Shown here piece after piece: positions 6,483 to 15,514 of a DNA stretch of 35,627 nucleotides. Each line of letters opens with the position of its first letter. The first letter of the stretch is position 1. The DNA comes from Aminicella lysinilytica (GTDB lineage Bacteria > Bacillota > Clostridia > Peptostreptococcales > Anaerovoracaceae). The notes beneath the pieces were generated by a model. It saw only the letters and a program-made list of their open reading frames with translations. It ran no database searches and was not told the DNA's origin. Both the position numbers and the translations under genes were made by a program. The DNA lies in NCBI RefSeq assembly GCF_004362975.1, contig NZ_SNXO01000025.1:1-35627 (forward strand), given 5' to 3'.

Positions 6483-7466
6483 TCAATATCCAAGTATTTC
6501 CCAGTATCCATTCTTGTTAGCTCCTACCCTTCTGAGTTTCCCCTCTCTTTTCAAATCTGATAACAGCCTCTCCACCTGTCTGCTCGTGAGTCCAAGTTTC
6601 TCCGCAAGTTTAACAGCATTCAGCTTAGGATCTTCTTTTAGTAAATCTATGATTTTCTCTCCGTTTATTCCGACATTTATTCCGACATTTATTCCGACAT
6701 TTTCTGTATTGACTACCTGCTGCATTGCCTCATTTATGAGCCCAAGCATGAACGTGACAAATACGCCTGCATCTGTATTCTTATCTGCCTCAGCAAGTAC
6801 TTCATAATACTTCCTCTGATTGTCGTGGATCAGAGATTCGATTGGCAGCCATGCGAAGAAAGGCTTCCACTTAGAAAGAATAAGTGTATGCCATAATCTC
6901 CCCATGCGTCCATTCCCATCTTCGAAAGGATGTATGAATTCAAATTCGTAATGAAATAAACATGCTCTCACAAGGGGATGATACTCGTTTCCCTTAAGCC
7001 AGCTGAAAAGCTGCTCCATAACTTCCGGAACATATGCCGCCGGCGTTCCTGCATGAATCAATTTATCCCCATCATAAACTCCGACATTCCCGGAACGAAA
7101 CATCCCGGCTTCCTTGACTAAACCTCCTGTCATAACTTTATGTGCTGCCAGCAAATCGTCTACTGAATATGGGTCCATCTGATCAAGCTTGTCATATATC
7201 TCATAGGCGTTCTGAACTTCCTTGATATCAGATGGCGGAGCCAGCACCCTCTTACCGTTGATAACATCAGTCACCTGATCTATAGACAGAGTGTTTTGCT
7301 CAATAGCAAGAGAAGAGTAAATCGTTTTAATACGATTCTCTCTCCTGAGAGTAAGATTAGTATCAAGGGCAGAAGTAACTGTGATCACTCCGGATAGTTC
7401 TGCTATATCTGATATCATATTCACGATTTCATCTGTCATTTCAAATGGTGGTCTGTATTCTGTCAT
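6483..7466 (-). CDS. Fic-family protein with C-terminal winged helix
   Basis: 327 residues. A Fic_N-type region is followed by the Fic core, whose signature HPFEDGNGRMGR is intact at residues 179-190; His179 is the catalytic base for transfer of AMP or a related group to a hydroxyl of a target protein. The N-terminal SSLAIEQN at 51-58 resembles the inhibitory helix motif with its glutamate, so activity is probably autoinhibited. A linker with three NVGI units (256-268) joins a C-terminal winged helix (NAVKLAEKLGLTSRQVERLL), suggesting DNA binding or self-regulation. ATG at 7466 is preferred: GGTGAG precedes it, and the alternative ATG at 7493 adds nine residues. The target is unknown. Confidence 0.9.
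   Translation of the reverse strand: MTEYRPPFEMTDEIVNMISDIAELSGVITVTSALDTNLTLRRENRIKTIYSSLAIEQNTLSIDQVTDVINGKRVLAPPSDIKEVQNAYEIYDKLDQMDPYSVDDLLAAHKVMTGGLVKEAGMFRSGNVGVYDGDKLIHAGTPAAYVPEVMEQLFSWLKGNEYHPLVRACLFHYEFEFIHPFEDGNGRMGRLWHTLILSKWKPFFAWLPIESLIHDNQRKYYEVLAEADKNTDAGVFVTFMLGLINEAMQQVVNTENVGINVGINVGINGEKIIDLLKEDPKLNAVKLAEKLGLTSRQVERLLSDLKREGKLRRVGANKNGYWEILGY
6667..6703 (-). repeat. 12-bp tandem repeat in the Fic linker
   Basis: Three direct copies of ATTCCGACATTT on the plus strand encode NVGI-NVGI-NVGI. The unit is in frame, so changes in copy number would alter linker length without breaking the protein. Confidence 0.8.
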
Positions 7467-7502
7467 GGCTCTCACCATCCTTTCATAAATCAATTTAGCA
7501 GC

Positions 7503-8486
7503 TTACGCTTCTCCCATGACGTCCCGCGCCATATCTCCGATCTCCTCCACGGCCTGGTCAGGAGAAAGTATCCTGATGCCGCCGGAGAACCGGAACACCC
7601 ACGCGTAGAAAGTCGGGCTCAGGGCCACATCCGCCCACACATAGAAAGTCGACCGTGTGGCCACTTCCGTCTTCACCCTCTCGCCGAACTTGTCGATGAC
7701 ATACTTCATGAGTTCGTTCCTGCATTCCAGCTTCACCCGAACCCCCTGGCCGTCATACATCTCGAAAATCTGCCTGGAATAATCGTCCAGCCTGAATCCC
7801 TTTGGCTTTTTCTCCGCCGCCTCATCGCTGATGGCCACGCTGTCCATGCGGTCCACCCGGAAGGCAGATACATTATCGTGCTTATCCGACCAGCCGATGA
7901 CATAATAGAAATCATCGTTCCAGTACAAGGCATAGGGGCTCAGCTCGTAGACTTCGCCGTCGTTGCGCAGGATCTTTTTCTTCTCCGGGCTGTACTCGAT
8001 GTATTTGAAAGTGATCTTCCGTTTGCGATTGATGGCGTCGTTGACGTCGTTGACTATGTAGAAAATGTTCTCGTTGACAGGCTTCACCCGGCCTGCCGTG
8101 TTCATGTGTCGCTCCAGCTTTTTCTTCTGGCTGTCGCTGGCCAGGCCGCTGATTTTGCGCGCCAGCTCCCTGCTTTTCTTCTTGGTTATGAACCGCGACG
8201 AAAGCACGGCGTCGATGAGCAGCTGCAACTCCGGGATCTCGAATTCCCGCTGGCCCCAGTAGTATTTGTTGGGCTTGCTGGGGATTGTGATGATGTCGAT
8301 GCCGCAGTCCACCAGCAGGTCCAGGTCGCTCTTCAGAGTCTTGCGGTTGGTGTTGACCCCCTGGCTCTCCAGGTAGCGCAGGAGCTGATGGGTGTCCTGA
8401 GGGTGGTCCTGATCCGACTTCTCGCGCAAAAAATCCATTACCAGGATCAGGCGTTTTTTCATTGTGTTGGGTTTGGTGTTATCCAT
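7503..8486 (-). CDS. HTH/WYL-domain transcriptional regulator
   Basis: 327 residues. An N-terminal winged helix (TMKKRLILVMDFLREKSD, then NTNRKTLKSDLDLLVDCG) precedes a WYL domain around residues 145-235 with LSPYALYWNDDFYYVIGWSD and VSAFRVDRMDSV, the conserved pattern that binds small ligands or nucleic acid. A WCX-like extension follows. WYL regulators often control defence or DNA-damage genes. AGGGAG lies 8 bases before ATG 8486. Its stop is 36 bases upstream of the Fic gene start on the same strand, and a defence-like block lies nearby; regulation of either is a guess. Confidence 0.9.
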   Translation of the reverse strand: MDNTKPNTMKKRLILVMDFLREKSDQDHPQDTHQLLRYLESQGVNTNRKTLKSDLDLLVDCGIDIITIPSKPNKYYWGQREFEIPELQLLIDAVLSSRFITKKKSRELARKISGLASDSQKKKLERHMNTAGRVKPVNENIFYIVNDVNDAINRKRKITFKYIEYSPEKKKILRNDGEVYELSPYALYWNDDFYYVIGWSDKHDNVSAFRVDRMDSVAISDEAAEKKPKGFRLDDYSRQIFEMYDGQGVRVKLECRNELMKYVIDKFGERVKTEVATRSTFYVWADVALSPTFYAWVFRFSGGIRILSPDQAVEEIGDMARDVMGEA

Positions 8487-8533
8487 AAGATTTCTCCCTT
8501 GTCTTACTTTCCTTCTTGGTGCTTACTTTCCTG

Positions 8534-8875
8534 TCACTCCCAGGTCTTCCACACGTCCGGCTGGTAGCCGACGGTTGCCTTCTTGCCGTTCCTGACCACC
8601 GGCGTGCGCAAAAGGTGCTGGTTTTCCAGCAGGTTGTCGATCTTGGTGGTGTCGGATATGTACTTGATCAAAGCTAATCCGTCCTGGTCTTTGGTCTTGG
8701 GGTTCAGCATTTCGTCGAGGCCACCTACGGCCTGCATGACGCTTGTGAGTTCGCCCTTGCTCATGCCCTTTTCCTTCAGGTCAATGAACTGGAATCTGAT
8801 CCCCCGTTCCTTGAAATACCGCTGCGCCTTCTTAGTATCAAAGCACTTCTTAATGCCGAATATCTGTATGTTCAT
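8534..8875 (-). CDS. ArsC/Spx-family protein
   Basis: 113 residues, the normal length of this thioredoxin-fold family. Near the N terminus IFGIKKCFDTKKAQRYF has one redox cysteine without a CXXC partner, and LLRTPVVRNG near residue 88-97 holds the conserved arginine. Members act as arsenate reductases or as Spx/MgsR-like RNA polymerase partners; the single cysteine does not settle which. A RBS AGGAGCAAACC precedes ATG 8875. It follows the YdbC-like gene by 9 bases, so the two are probably cotranscribed. Confidence 0.88.
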   Translation of the reverse strand: MNIQIFGIKKCFDTKKAQRYFKERGIRFQFIDLKEKGMSKGELTSVMQAVGGLDEMLNPKTKDQDGLALIKYISDTTKIDNLLENQHLLRTPVVRNGKKATVGYQPDVWKTWE

Positions 8876-8884
8876 GGTTTGCTC

Positions 8885-9100
8885 CTATTGATTGCTGAGA
8901 AGCTCGCACAAAGTTTCAGCTTCTTCTTTGCTCAACGTGATGCCCTTACCCATCTTCTCATGGTCAGGCGCCCAGTCACGTATATCGTATTTAGGCGCTG
9001 CGCCGTTCCATGAGATTAAGTTCAGTTCCCTAGTCCAGCCCTTAGCACGCTCAGAGATAACTCCGAGAGATTTCACTATTTCATATTCAAAATTTGCCAT
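8885..9100 (-). CDS. PC4/YdbC-like ssDNA-binding domain protein
   Basis: 71 residues. The pattern FEYEIVKSLGVISE, GWTRELNLISWNGAAPKYDI and RDWAPDHEKMGKGITLSKEE is that of the YdbC group of PC4-like proteins, small dimeric beta-sheet single-strand DNA/RNA binders of the Bacillota. ATG at 9100 has GGAGG 7 bases upstream; the upstream ATG at 9118 is less good. It sits next to the ArsC-like gene and downstream of the helicase pair. Confidence 0.85.
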   Translation of the reverse strand: MANFEYEIVKSLGVISERAKGWTRELNLISWNGAAPKYDIRDWAPDHEKMGKGITLSKEEAETLCELLSNQ

Positions 9101-9165
9101 TTGTTTTCCTCCGTTCATTTAGTAACTTCAGTTTGCTATGCCTTTATATAAACTCTTATTTTAAA

Positions 9166-10878
9166 TTAATCTACTTTTGGAATTGAATTTAAGGTATTTG
9201 CCAATTCTTTTTTAGGATGTTTTATTCTTCCGACTTTACTAAAATTGTGTTGTAATATGTTTGCACACTCATCATCATTAAGCGAAGATATAATCTCTAA
9301 ATTTAAGCGTGCACGAGATGCTCCTACATAAAATAGCAAAATATTTTTTTCATAAAACGCTTCAGCATCAACGTCAACAAGTATTACAGAGTCAGCCTCT
9401 AATCCTTTGAACTTCCTACATGTAAAAAAGCGCGTATCCTCTTTGTATGTATCATTCTTAGTAAAATCAGACAACCAACTTGTTCCTTCAGTTTTGCATG
9501 TTAGCAATACTGTATCAACATACCCTGCTGCCTTAGAGTTTGCTATAGCTCTATCAACACTTGCTATAATATCATGCTTACTACTACAAAATCCCAATGT
9601 GGGCAATGTTCCTCTAATACAGTTTTCCATCATATTAGGTCTTCTCTCGCTTATAGGTCGCAATGATGTTTTAGCTATATTGATTGTATTCCTACAATTC
9701 CGGTATAATGTTAATTTGCAATCTGCATTTCTAATATATCCTGGTATTTTGTCAGCTTGGACCAGTTGCAAATTGTCATAAAAAATGTAAAATGTACCAT
9801 TTACTATTTCGTTTACTACCATAGACTCTAACAAATCAATAATGCTTGCTTCTTCAATATTGTCAAATCCAAAATCTTGTCCTTCATCAATAATAATATG
9901 TTTATAACCAAATGTACCATCAATGTACTTTTGTAGCAAACACTCTCTCAGCATTTCATAATCAGGAAAACTATTGTTACATAATTTACATGCAAAACCA
10001 TCAATAGTGTAATAATCTATGTATTCGTTTTCGAAATGTGCAACTAGATATTCTCTAAGTTTGTAATTGTAGCATAAAAAGAGAACTCTTTCCTGAAAGT
10101 TCGCATGACGCCTAGCTTTTTCTAATGCGACCATGGTTTTTCCAGTTCCAGCTGCACCATTAATAACAGCACTCCTTTGTTCTGACAAAAAATCCAGCAC
10201 TTTAATTTGTTCCTCTAAAAGTTGATGGAATACTATTTTTTTGATGTCAACTTCAGTTGTATTTATTGGGAAAATATCAAAATGCGGGCATAGTATTTCT
10301 TCAATCATGATCTTCGCATCAGTACTCGACAGTTTTGTGACTACGTCCCCTCCAGCAATTGGTATGTTCAAAGAAAAAATCCTGTCCACAAAAGGAAGTG
10401 GGTTTTCAAGTGCTTCTTTCGTTAAAACTTGCTCCTTAGGACAATCGGAAGGCAAATTTACCTCATCAACACTGCTTCTTGATACTGACGGAAACCATAC
10501 CGCATGGACGAATTTACATCTAGTGATAATGCTTCCCCTATTTTTTTCATTAATATAATCAATCAGCCTATACTTGAAATGGTCTGCTTGCCTAAAAGGT
10601 CCCCCTTGTTTCATCGGAACTCCATTGCCATAGTACCATTTACCATTTTCGTATTTAACGTGCCCTGCTTTAGCCTCTAAGCACAGAACACCTTTATACT
10701 GATTAAAAATGATAAAATCCCCTTCATTTTCACTATATGTATTGCCCTTAACAGTTGCAATCTTCATTGAATGTAAAACATAATAGTCTTTAGGCAACTT
10801 TTTAAGTGCACTAAACATCAATCCCTCCATGCTGGCCTCACTGTGTGTATGCGGAACATCTGGTATCATAATAGCCAT
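9166..10878 (-). CDS. NERD-domain UvrD-like helicase
   Basis: 570 residues. Residues 10-110 form a NERD nuclease-like domain: GDFIIF with Asp54 and LCLEAKAG with Glu68-x-Lys70, the residues expected of a PD-(D/E)XK site. A superfamily I helicase follows: Q motif near 224, Walker A GAAGTGKT at 241-248, Walker B IIIDEGQDF at 328-336, motif LYRNCRNT, then FKGLEADSVILVD and YVGASRARLNL. The start overlaps the upstream helicase stop by one base (TAATG), so both are translated together. The DNA is visibly AT-rich, unlike the 3' half of the window, suggesting transfer. A nuclease-helicase joined to a RecQ-like partner fits phage or plasmid defence, but I cannot name a described system. Confidence 0.88.
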   Translation of the reverse strand: MAIMIPDVPHTHSEASMEGLMFSALKKLPKDYYVLHSMKIATVKGNTYSENEGDFIIFNQYKGVLCLEAKAGHVKYENGKWYYGNGVPMKQGGPFRQADHFKYRLIDYINEKNRGSIITRCKFVHAVWFPSVSRSSVDEVNLPSDCPKEQVLTKEALENPLPFVDRIFSLNIPIAGGDVVTKLSSTDAKIMIEEILCPHFDIFPINTTEVDIKKIVFHQLLEEQIKVLDFLSEQRSAVINGAAGTGKTMVALEKARRHANFQERVLFLCYNYKLREYLVAHFENEYIDYYTIDGFACKLCNNSFPDYEMLRECLLQKYIDGTFGYKHIIIDEGQDFGFDNIEEASIIDLLESMVVNEIVNGTFYIFYDNLQLVQADKIPGYIRNADCKLTLYRNCRNTINIAKTSLRPISERRPNMMENCIRGTLPTLGFCSSKHDIIASVDRAIANSKAAGYVDTVLLTCKTEGTSWLSDFTKNDTYKEDTRFFTCRKFKGLEADSVILVDVDAEAFYEKNILLFYVGASRARLNLEIISSLNDDECANILQHNFSKVGRIKHPKKELANTLNSIPKVD

Positions 10879-13800
10879 TATTCTATCACCTCTATTGCGT
10901 TTAGTATTCTGTCAACTGTCAAATTCGGATCAGCTCCAAAGAAACATGTCCAGCCTGGTATATTGTAATATGGAATTTCTTTATCCTCATCTGCCATAAA
11001 ATACATTACTCTTGATTTTACCCAAATCAAATCACAATTGCAATCAAGTGACTGCCCATCTATCGATACATCTCCACTAACAGGTCTTTCATGATTGTTA
11101 AATTCGTCAGAGCGTTTAACCAGTTCTGTTGAAAGTTTGATTTCATTGTCATTAGATGTGAAGGATGCTACTATACTATCCCATATAGTATGATAGTCGC
11201 TCCCATCATATTCAACGCCATTTGTTATATCTATTTCCACATCATTCCTTTTCACTTTGTTGGTTTCGAGTTTACTATCCACAATGGTATCATGTCCTAA
11301 AAAATAATTTTCTATAATGTCCCAACGTTCATCATTCGAGTACTTATTTATCATAAAGCTATTCATAATGCGAACTGCTCTTTTATGCCTGTTTTCTATG
11401 TCCGATAAAATCCCATTTTTATAATTATAATTGTCGCTACGCATCTTCATCAGCTTTCTAGGGTCATTTATACGCACAAATATCTGCGGATTCTTACCTC
11501 CCTCATACTCATAAGTTGCAAGTCCAAACAATTGCAAAATTGACGCCATTAATTGCTGATACGACACTTGCGTGCCTGGCTTTGGCACCGTTAAATATGT
11601 GACATAGTGAATTCCATCTTTCATATTAGGTTTTGCTTGCCAAAAATACTTTTTTAAATTGTTTGAGATATAGGAATACCTTTGCGTCTTTATTGAATAC
11701 ATCGATTCTATTATGTTTATGTTCTTGCCAGCTTCACCCCTTTTCTTTTCAATAAACTTCCATGGTTCCGATGGATTGTTATATGTTTCTACATGGTCAA
11801 AGCAGAACAATTCTAAAAGTAGTTTAAGATATTCTTGTTTTATTTTCGGATCAAATCGCTTATTGAATAAGGAACTAAAATCCTTCATTGTAAATCTTCT
11901 TCCACCAAACAGCCTCTTAATATCATTAAAAGTATCTTGAATTGCTCTGCAAACTTCCTTAAACCTTAATTCTATTTTATCATATCCTGGATTGTAATTA
12001 ATTGTAAGTTTCATGTTTGGTACAATTTTATGTTTGCCATAATCAAACAATTTACCATTAAAAAAATTATACTTAAACTGTGCAAAGGTTTCATTTGAAA
12101 AGTCATTTTCCCAAATTTCTCCTAAGTCTATTTCAAAGACATTGCCAGTTTTCGTTATTATACAATCACCTGCTTTTCCATACGAATACTGTTGATCTGG
12201 CATGCAGTCTTGCATCATCTCACAATACCGTCCGTATCGCTCTAAAAATTGTTCTTCAATCTCATTAGGTACAATAATATACTGTTTTGAAAACAGATTT
12301 TTTGATCTAACTGTAATAACTTTAAAATGATACTTGTTCAGCAAATCTGTGCTTAGAAGCATCAATCCACTTTTCAGTTTAAGGTCTACACTTTCCGTGT
12401 CAAACAAATAGCTAAATGTATCTGGAGAAACAAGCAGATTGCGGTGCTTCTTTTCCTCATATATAGAACATAGTTTATTTATTATTGCTTTGATCTGATA
12501 ATGCCTAAGCCCCGAGAGCCCCCATAGTGTTCTTGCATAATTCATATCTGATCCAAGGTAGTCAGTTATAGCATAGCCTACTTTCAGCTTTCTTGCAGCT
12601 CTCCCAATTTCTTGTACATAATCAGCTAGCGCACCCGTAGGCGCATAGTGGTATATATTCTCAACATCGCTGATATTTATTCCCATACCAAAAGCTTTAG
12701 TTGCTAACATTACTGTAGCATCTGAATCTTTAAAACTATCATAGCTTTTATCTCTTTCCGCACTTTCCATGTCACTGCTATAATACCGTGTTACCTTAGT
12801 TGCAATATCCGGATACTTATCAGTAATATTGGTCAGAACATCCTCTATTTGAGATTTGTATGGAAAGTATACAATTGTTTTTTGATGTTTTTTTACATAT
12901 TTACATACGGCCGCAGTAGTAAGCTGCAATTTTTCCTCTTTATCTTTGTTTTTTGTATTGACTTGACGTATATCAAAAATAATATTATCGCGACGAACAT
13001 ACCCTATGTACATATGCCCTGAGTAGCATGTTAAGTGTAGGCTTCCTTGAAGATCATTTATTACGTCGTCCCTTCCTCCATAAACAGCGGTTGCAGTCAA
13101 GCATAACATTGGGAAAGTACTAGTTTGCTGGGATGACCTAGATGTACCCCTTCTTATTCTTTCTATATGATCTCCTAAAAACCAATAATCAACTCTGAAA
13201 TCCCTACCCCACGAAGTGACTAAATGTGCCTCGTCTATGACCATAAGACCTATTTTACGTTCCCCAATTAAAGTCGAAATATCTGATGACAATAGTAATT
13301 CTGGAGATAAATAAACAATAGAATACTCACCATCTTTTATGCCATCTAACCTCCGCATCCTCTCTTTATATGAAATGGTCGAATTAATATATGTTGCATA
13401 TTCTATTCCTCGCTCTTGCAACTCTAACACTTGATCTTTCATTAATGCAATAAGCGGTGAAAGTACTATTGTAAGCGGTTTATCCGTCTCTCTCTCATGA
13501 AGATATATGGCTGGAATTTGAAAGAAAACTGATTTACCTGCCCCTGTAGGAGCTGTAACTATAATGTCAGAATACTGAGTATCATTTTTTTTTGCATCAA
13601 GGCATTGCTTTATTATATCTGCAATAATTATTCCCTGAGAAATATCAACCGTTTCATTGCTCACATCAGGATGAGTATAAAACTTATTATTTCTAAACTC
13701 TGCATCTTTACCCCAATATTTTTTTAGCAAATCCAAATGACACTCTTCTGTTTCTTCCCTTTTCTGCATCTCTGTCTCAGAAATCCCAAACACTATATTG

Positions 13801-14525
13801 TAAAAAGATCCCAATACATTCATTACGCATATTTCGTTATTTAAGTCAGTGGTCGCATCTCCTAGTATTCTATATTTTCCTTCTTCTAGCCTGCCATCCT
13901 GCAGAAGATACTTTGTATGTACTAAACTAGAAATAGTTATATCAATGCAACACTCATTACGCACATTATAAGCATCTATAATGTGCGTATCATAAAAATC
14001 GAGTTCTTCAATTCTTAAATTAACATCAACTTCATAGTGCTTATTAACATACGAAAGTAAGAGAATATCACCATCGACTTTGTAGTCCGAATAGAACTGT
14101 GAAATGTAACTATCTGGTTGTTTTATTGTTTCATTATTGAAGCATTCTTCAACATCCTTTTGAGGGCTTAAGCATGGTATTGGATAATAATAATGAAAAA
14201 GGTTATTATCCACAACAACTATTTTCCCTGGAAATGCTGAGAAATCAGACAATATATCAGCCAAAGCAATTAGTTCTTCATAAAATCCCCATACTTGTCC
14301 ATGAGCAGAAATCAAAGGGCTTAAATAATCAGTTCCTTTGATTTTGCGTATATCAGGGTATTGACCGTCCCAATTATTGGTAAAGTGTTTTATCCCTGTA
14401 TGTTCAATTGATTCATAAAAATCTAATGGGAATCCTTTAAAGAAAATTAGAACGTCCTCATCAGCATTTAAAATATCTGTTCTTTCTAAAAATTGATCTA
14501 TACTATTACTAAAAGCCGTGTTCAT
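10878..14525 (-). CDS. Large RecQ-like DEAD/DEAH helicase (1215 aa)
   Basis: About 320 N-terminal residues have no recognisable domain. A superfamily II helicase core follows: Walker A TAPTGAGKS near 324-332, IVLSPLIALMKDQV, DEAH near 431-434, LCLTATAV, then the second RecA domain with ATKAFGMGINISDVENIYHY and VQEIGRAARK, as in RecQ helicases. The last 500 residues are unrecognised and take the place of RecQ-Ct and HRDC domains. ATG 14525 is chosen because AGGAG lies 9 bases before it; ATG 14534 directly abuts that site. The coding DNA is about 30% GC by eye in sampled lines. It is operonic with the NERD-UvrD gene. The size, odd N terminus and partner suggest a defence helicase; this is inference. 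Confidence 0.85.
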   Translation of the reverse strand: MNTAFSNSIDQFLERTDILNADEDVLIFFKGFPLDFYESIEHTGIKHFTNNWDGQYPDIRKIKGTDYLSPLISAHGQVWGFYEELIALADILSDFSAFPGKIVVVDNNLFHYYYPIPCLSPQKDVEECFNNETIKQPDSYISQFYSDYKVDGDILLLSYVNKHYEVDVNLRIEELDFYDTHIIDAYNVRNECCIDITISSLVHTKYLLQDGRLEEGKYRILGDATTDLNNEICVMNVLGSFYNIVFGISETEMQKREETEECHLDLLKKYWGKDAEFRNNKFYTHPDVSNETVDISQGIIIADIIKQCLDAKKNDTQYSDIIVTAPTGAGKSVFFQIPAIYLHERETDKPLTIVLSPLIALMKDQVLELQERGIEYATYINSTISYKERMRRLDGIKDGEYSIVYLSPELLLSSDISTLIGERKIGLMVIDEAHLVTSWGRDFRVDYWFLGDHIERIRRGTSRSSQQTSTFPMLCLTATAVYGGRDDVINDLQGSLHLTCYSGHMYIGYVRRDNIIFDIRQVNTKNKDKEEKLQLTTAAVCKYVKKHQKTIVYFPYKSQIEDVLTNITDKYPDIATKVTRYYSSDMESAERDKSYDSFKDSDATVMLATKAFGMGINISDVENIYHYAPTGALADYVQEIGRAARKLKVGYAITDYLGSDMNYARTLWGLSGLRHYQIKAIINKLCSIYEEKKHRNLLVSPDTFSYLFDTESVDLKLKSGLMLLSTDLLNKYHFKVITVRSKNLFSKQYIIVPNEIEEQFLERYGRYCEMMQDCMPDQQYSYGKAGDCIITKTGNVFEIDLGEIWENDFSNETFAQFKYNFFNGKLFDYGKHKIVPNMKLTINYNPGYDKIELRFKEVCRAIQDTFNDIKRLFGGRRFTMKDFSSLFNKRFDPKIKQEYLKLLLELFCFDHVETYNNPSEPWKFIEKKRGEAGKNINIIESMYSIKTQRYSYISNNLKKYFWQAKPNMKDGIHYVTYLTVPKPGTQVSYQQLMASILQLFGLATYEYEGGKNPQIFVRINDPRKLMKMRSDNYNYKNGILSDIENRHKRAVRIMNSFMINKYSNDERWDIIENYFLGHDTIVDSKLETNKVKRNDVEIDITNGVEYDGSDYHTIWDSIVASFTSNDNEIKLSTELVKRSDEFNNHERPVSGDVSIDGQSLDCNCDLIWVKSRVMYFMADEDKEIPYYNIPGWTCFFGADPNLTVDRILNAIEVIE

Positions 14526-14585
14526 CTTCCACATCTCCTAACTAAAGGTAATCGTAAACCGTACCCTACCTTCTTTTAGATAATA

Positions 14586-14614
14586 ACTATACTCATATTT
14601 GTACCCCGTGATAA
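14586..14614 (-). promoter_or_regulatory. Candidate promoter of the two-helicase operon
   Basis: TTATCA (14609-14614), a 17-base spacer and TATAGT (14586-14591) on the minus strand, about 60 bases before ATG 14525. Reasonable match, but the region is AT-rich. Confidence 0.4.
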
Positions 14615-14654
14615 AGTAACATTTGTATAGTTTCTGTATCATTAACTTTATCCC

Positions 14655-15503
14655 CTACAAGTGTTGATTCAATCGCAATGGCTCTTCGAGACCATTTTTA
14701 TACACATATTTTAATCCTATTCTATTAAATATTGGATCCGCATCGTGTATTATTCTGTGATGGTTGGGGCAAACTATCATTTGATTGCTTGCATCGTTGT
14801 TTAAACTGTTCACGTAATAATCTATGTGATGAGCTTCAGCAACATGTGAGTCATATTCTTCTCCAATCAACTGCCCACAAATCTGACACCTGTATCCATA
14901 TAGCAATTTCAGATTATCGCCTATCTTGCGATTCAGTTTCCTGACTTTATATACTCCTTGAACTTCATTTATCGTTGATGTTGTGTCCTCCATATCTATA
15001 TCGTAATTTGCCTCATATAAATACTCTGATTTACCTGCAACATCTTGTTTTACTGCCTCGATATCTGTAACTCCTATAGTATCAAATTCATAAGTATCAT
15101 CATACTCCGTTGTATAGATTGCTAGGTATTCTTTTACATCTTCCGGTAGCTTCGGAATCGATCTAGAGCCCTCAGGGCGTATCTTCCTCGCATTTGAGAA
15201 GAAGTTATAACTCGATGCGAATATCTGCTGTAATTCACGAGCCAAATCTCCATTTCTGGGATATCGAATTTGTATTACATCAGTCTTACGATTAAACTTC
15301 TTATCAAAGTTTACATTTACAACCTTTGCGTCATAGGACTTCCCATTCAGAAATATCTTTATTGGTTTCTGCTCACCTTTAGTTAAGTAACGGTTCATTA
15401 TTCTTCCGAAAACGACCTGATTTTCAACAGGCAAGGTTATTCCTTCTGTCAAAAGTGACCAATTGATTTCTTGTTTATAAACATATTCATTGCAACCTTC
15501 CAT
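14655..15503 (-). CDS. HNH endonuclease with N-terminal unknown domain
   Basis: 282 residues. The C-terminal part is a zinc-type HNH module: YRCQICGQ, then EAHHIDY and NQMIVCPNHHRIIHD, giving the metal histidines and two CxxC-like pairs. The first 130 residues (INWSLLTEGITLPVENQVVF..., KIFLNGKSYDAKVVNV) look like a beta-barrel DNA-recognition domain of the EcoRII-N/B3 type, a tentative reading. GTG 15539 would add 12 residues and overlap the NERD gene; ATG 15503 is preferred though its RBS is weak. As last gene of the HNH-methyltransferase-NERD operon it probably acts on DNA, possibly in restriction. Confidence 0.82.
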   Translation of the reverse strand: MEGCNEYVYKQEINWSLLTEGITLPVENQVVFGRIMNRYLTKGEQKPIKIFLNGKSYDAKVVNVNFDKKFNRKTDVIQIRYPRNGDLARELQQIFASSYNFFSNARKIRPEGSRSIPKLPEDVKEYLAIYTTEYDDTYEFDTIGVTDIEAVKQDVAGKSEYLYEANYDIDMEDTTSTINEVQGVYKVRKLNRKIGDNLKLLYGYRCQICGQLIGEEYDSHVAEAHHIDYYVNSLNNDASNQMIVCPNHHRIIHDADPIFNRIGLKYVYKNGLEEPLRLNQHL

Positions 15504-15514
15504 ATCTGTACTTC

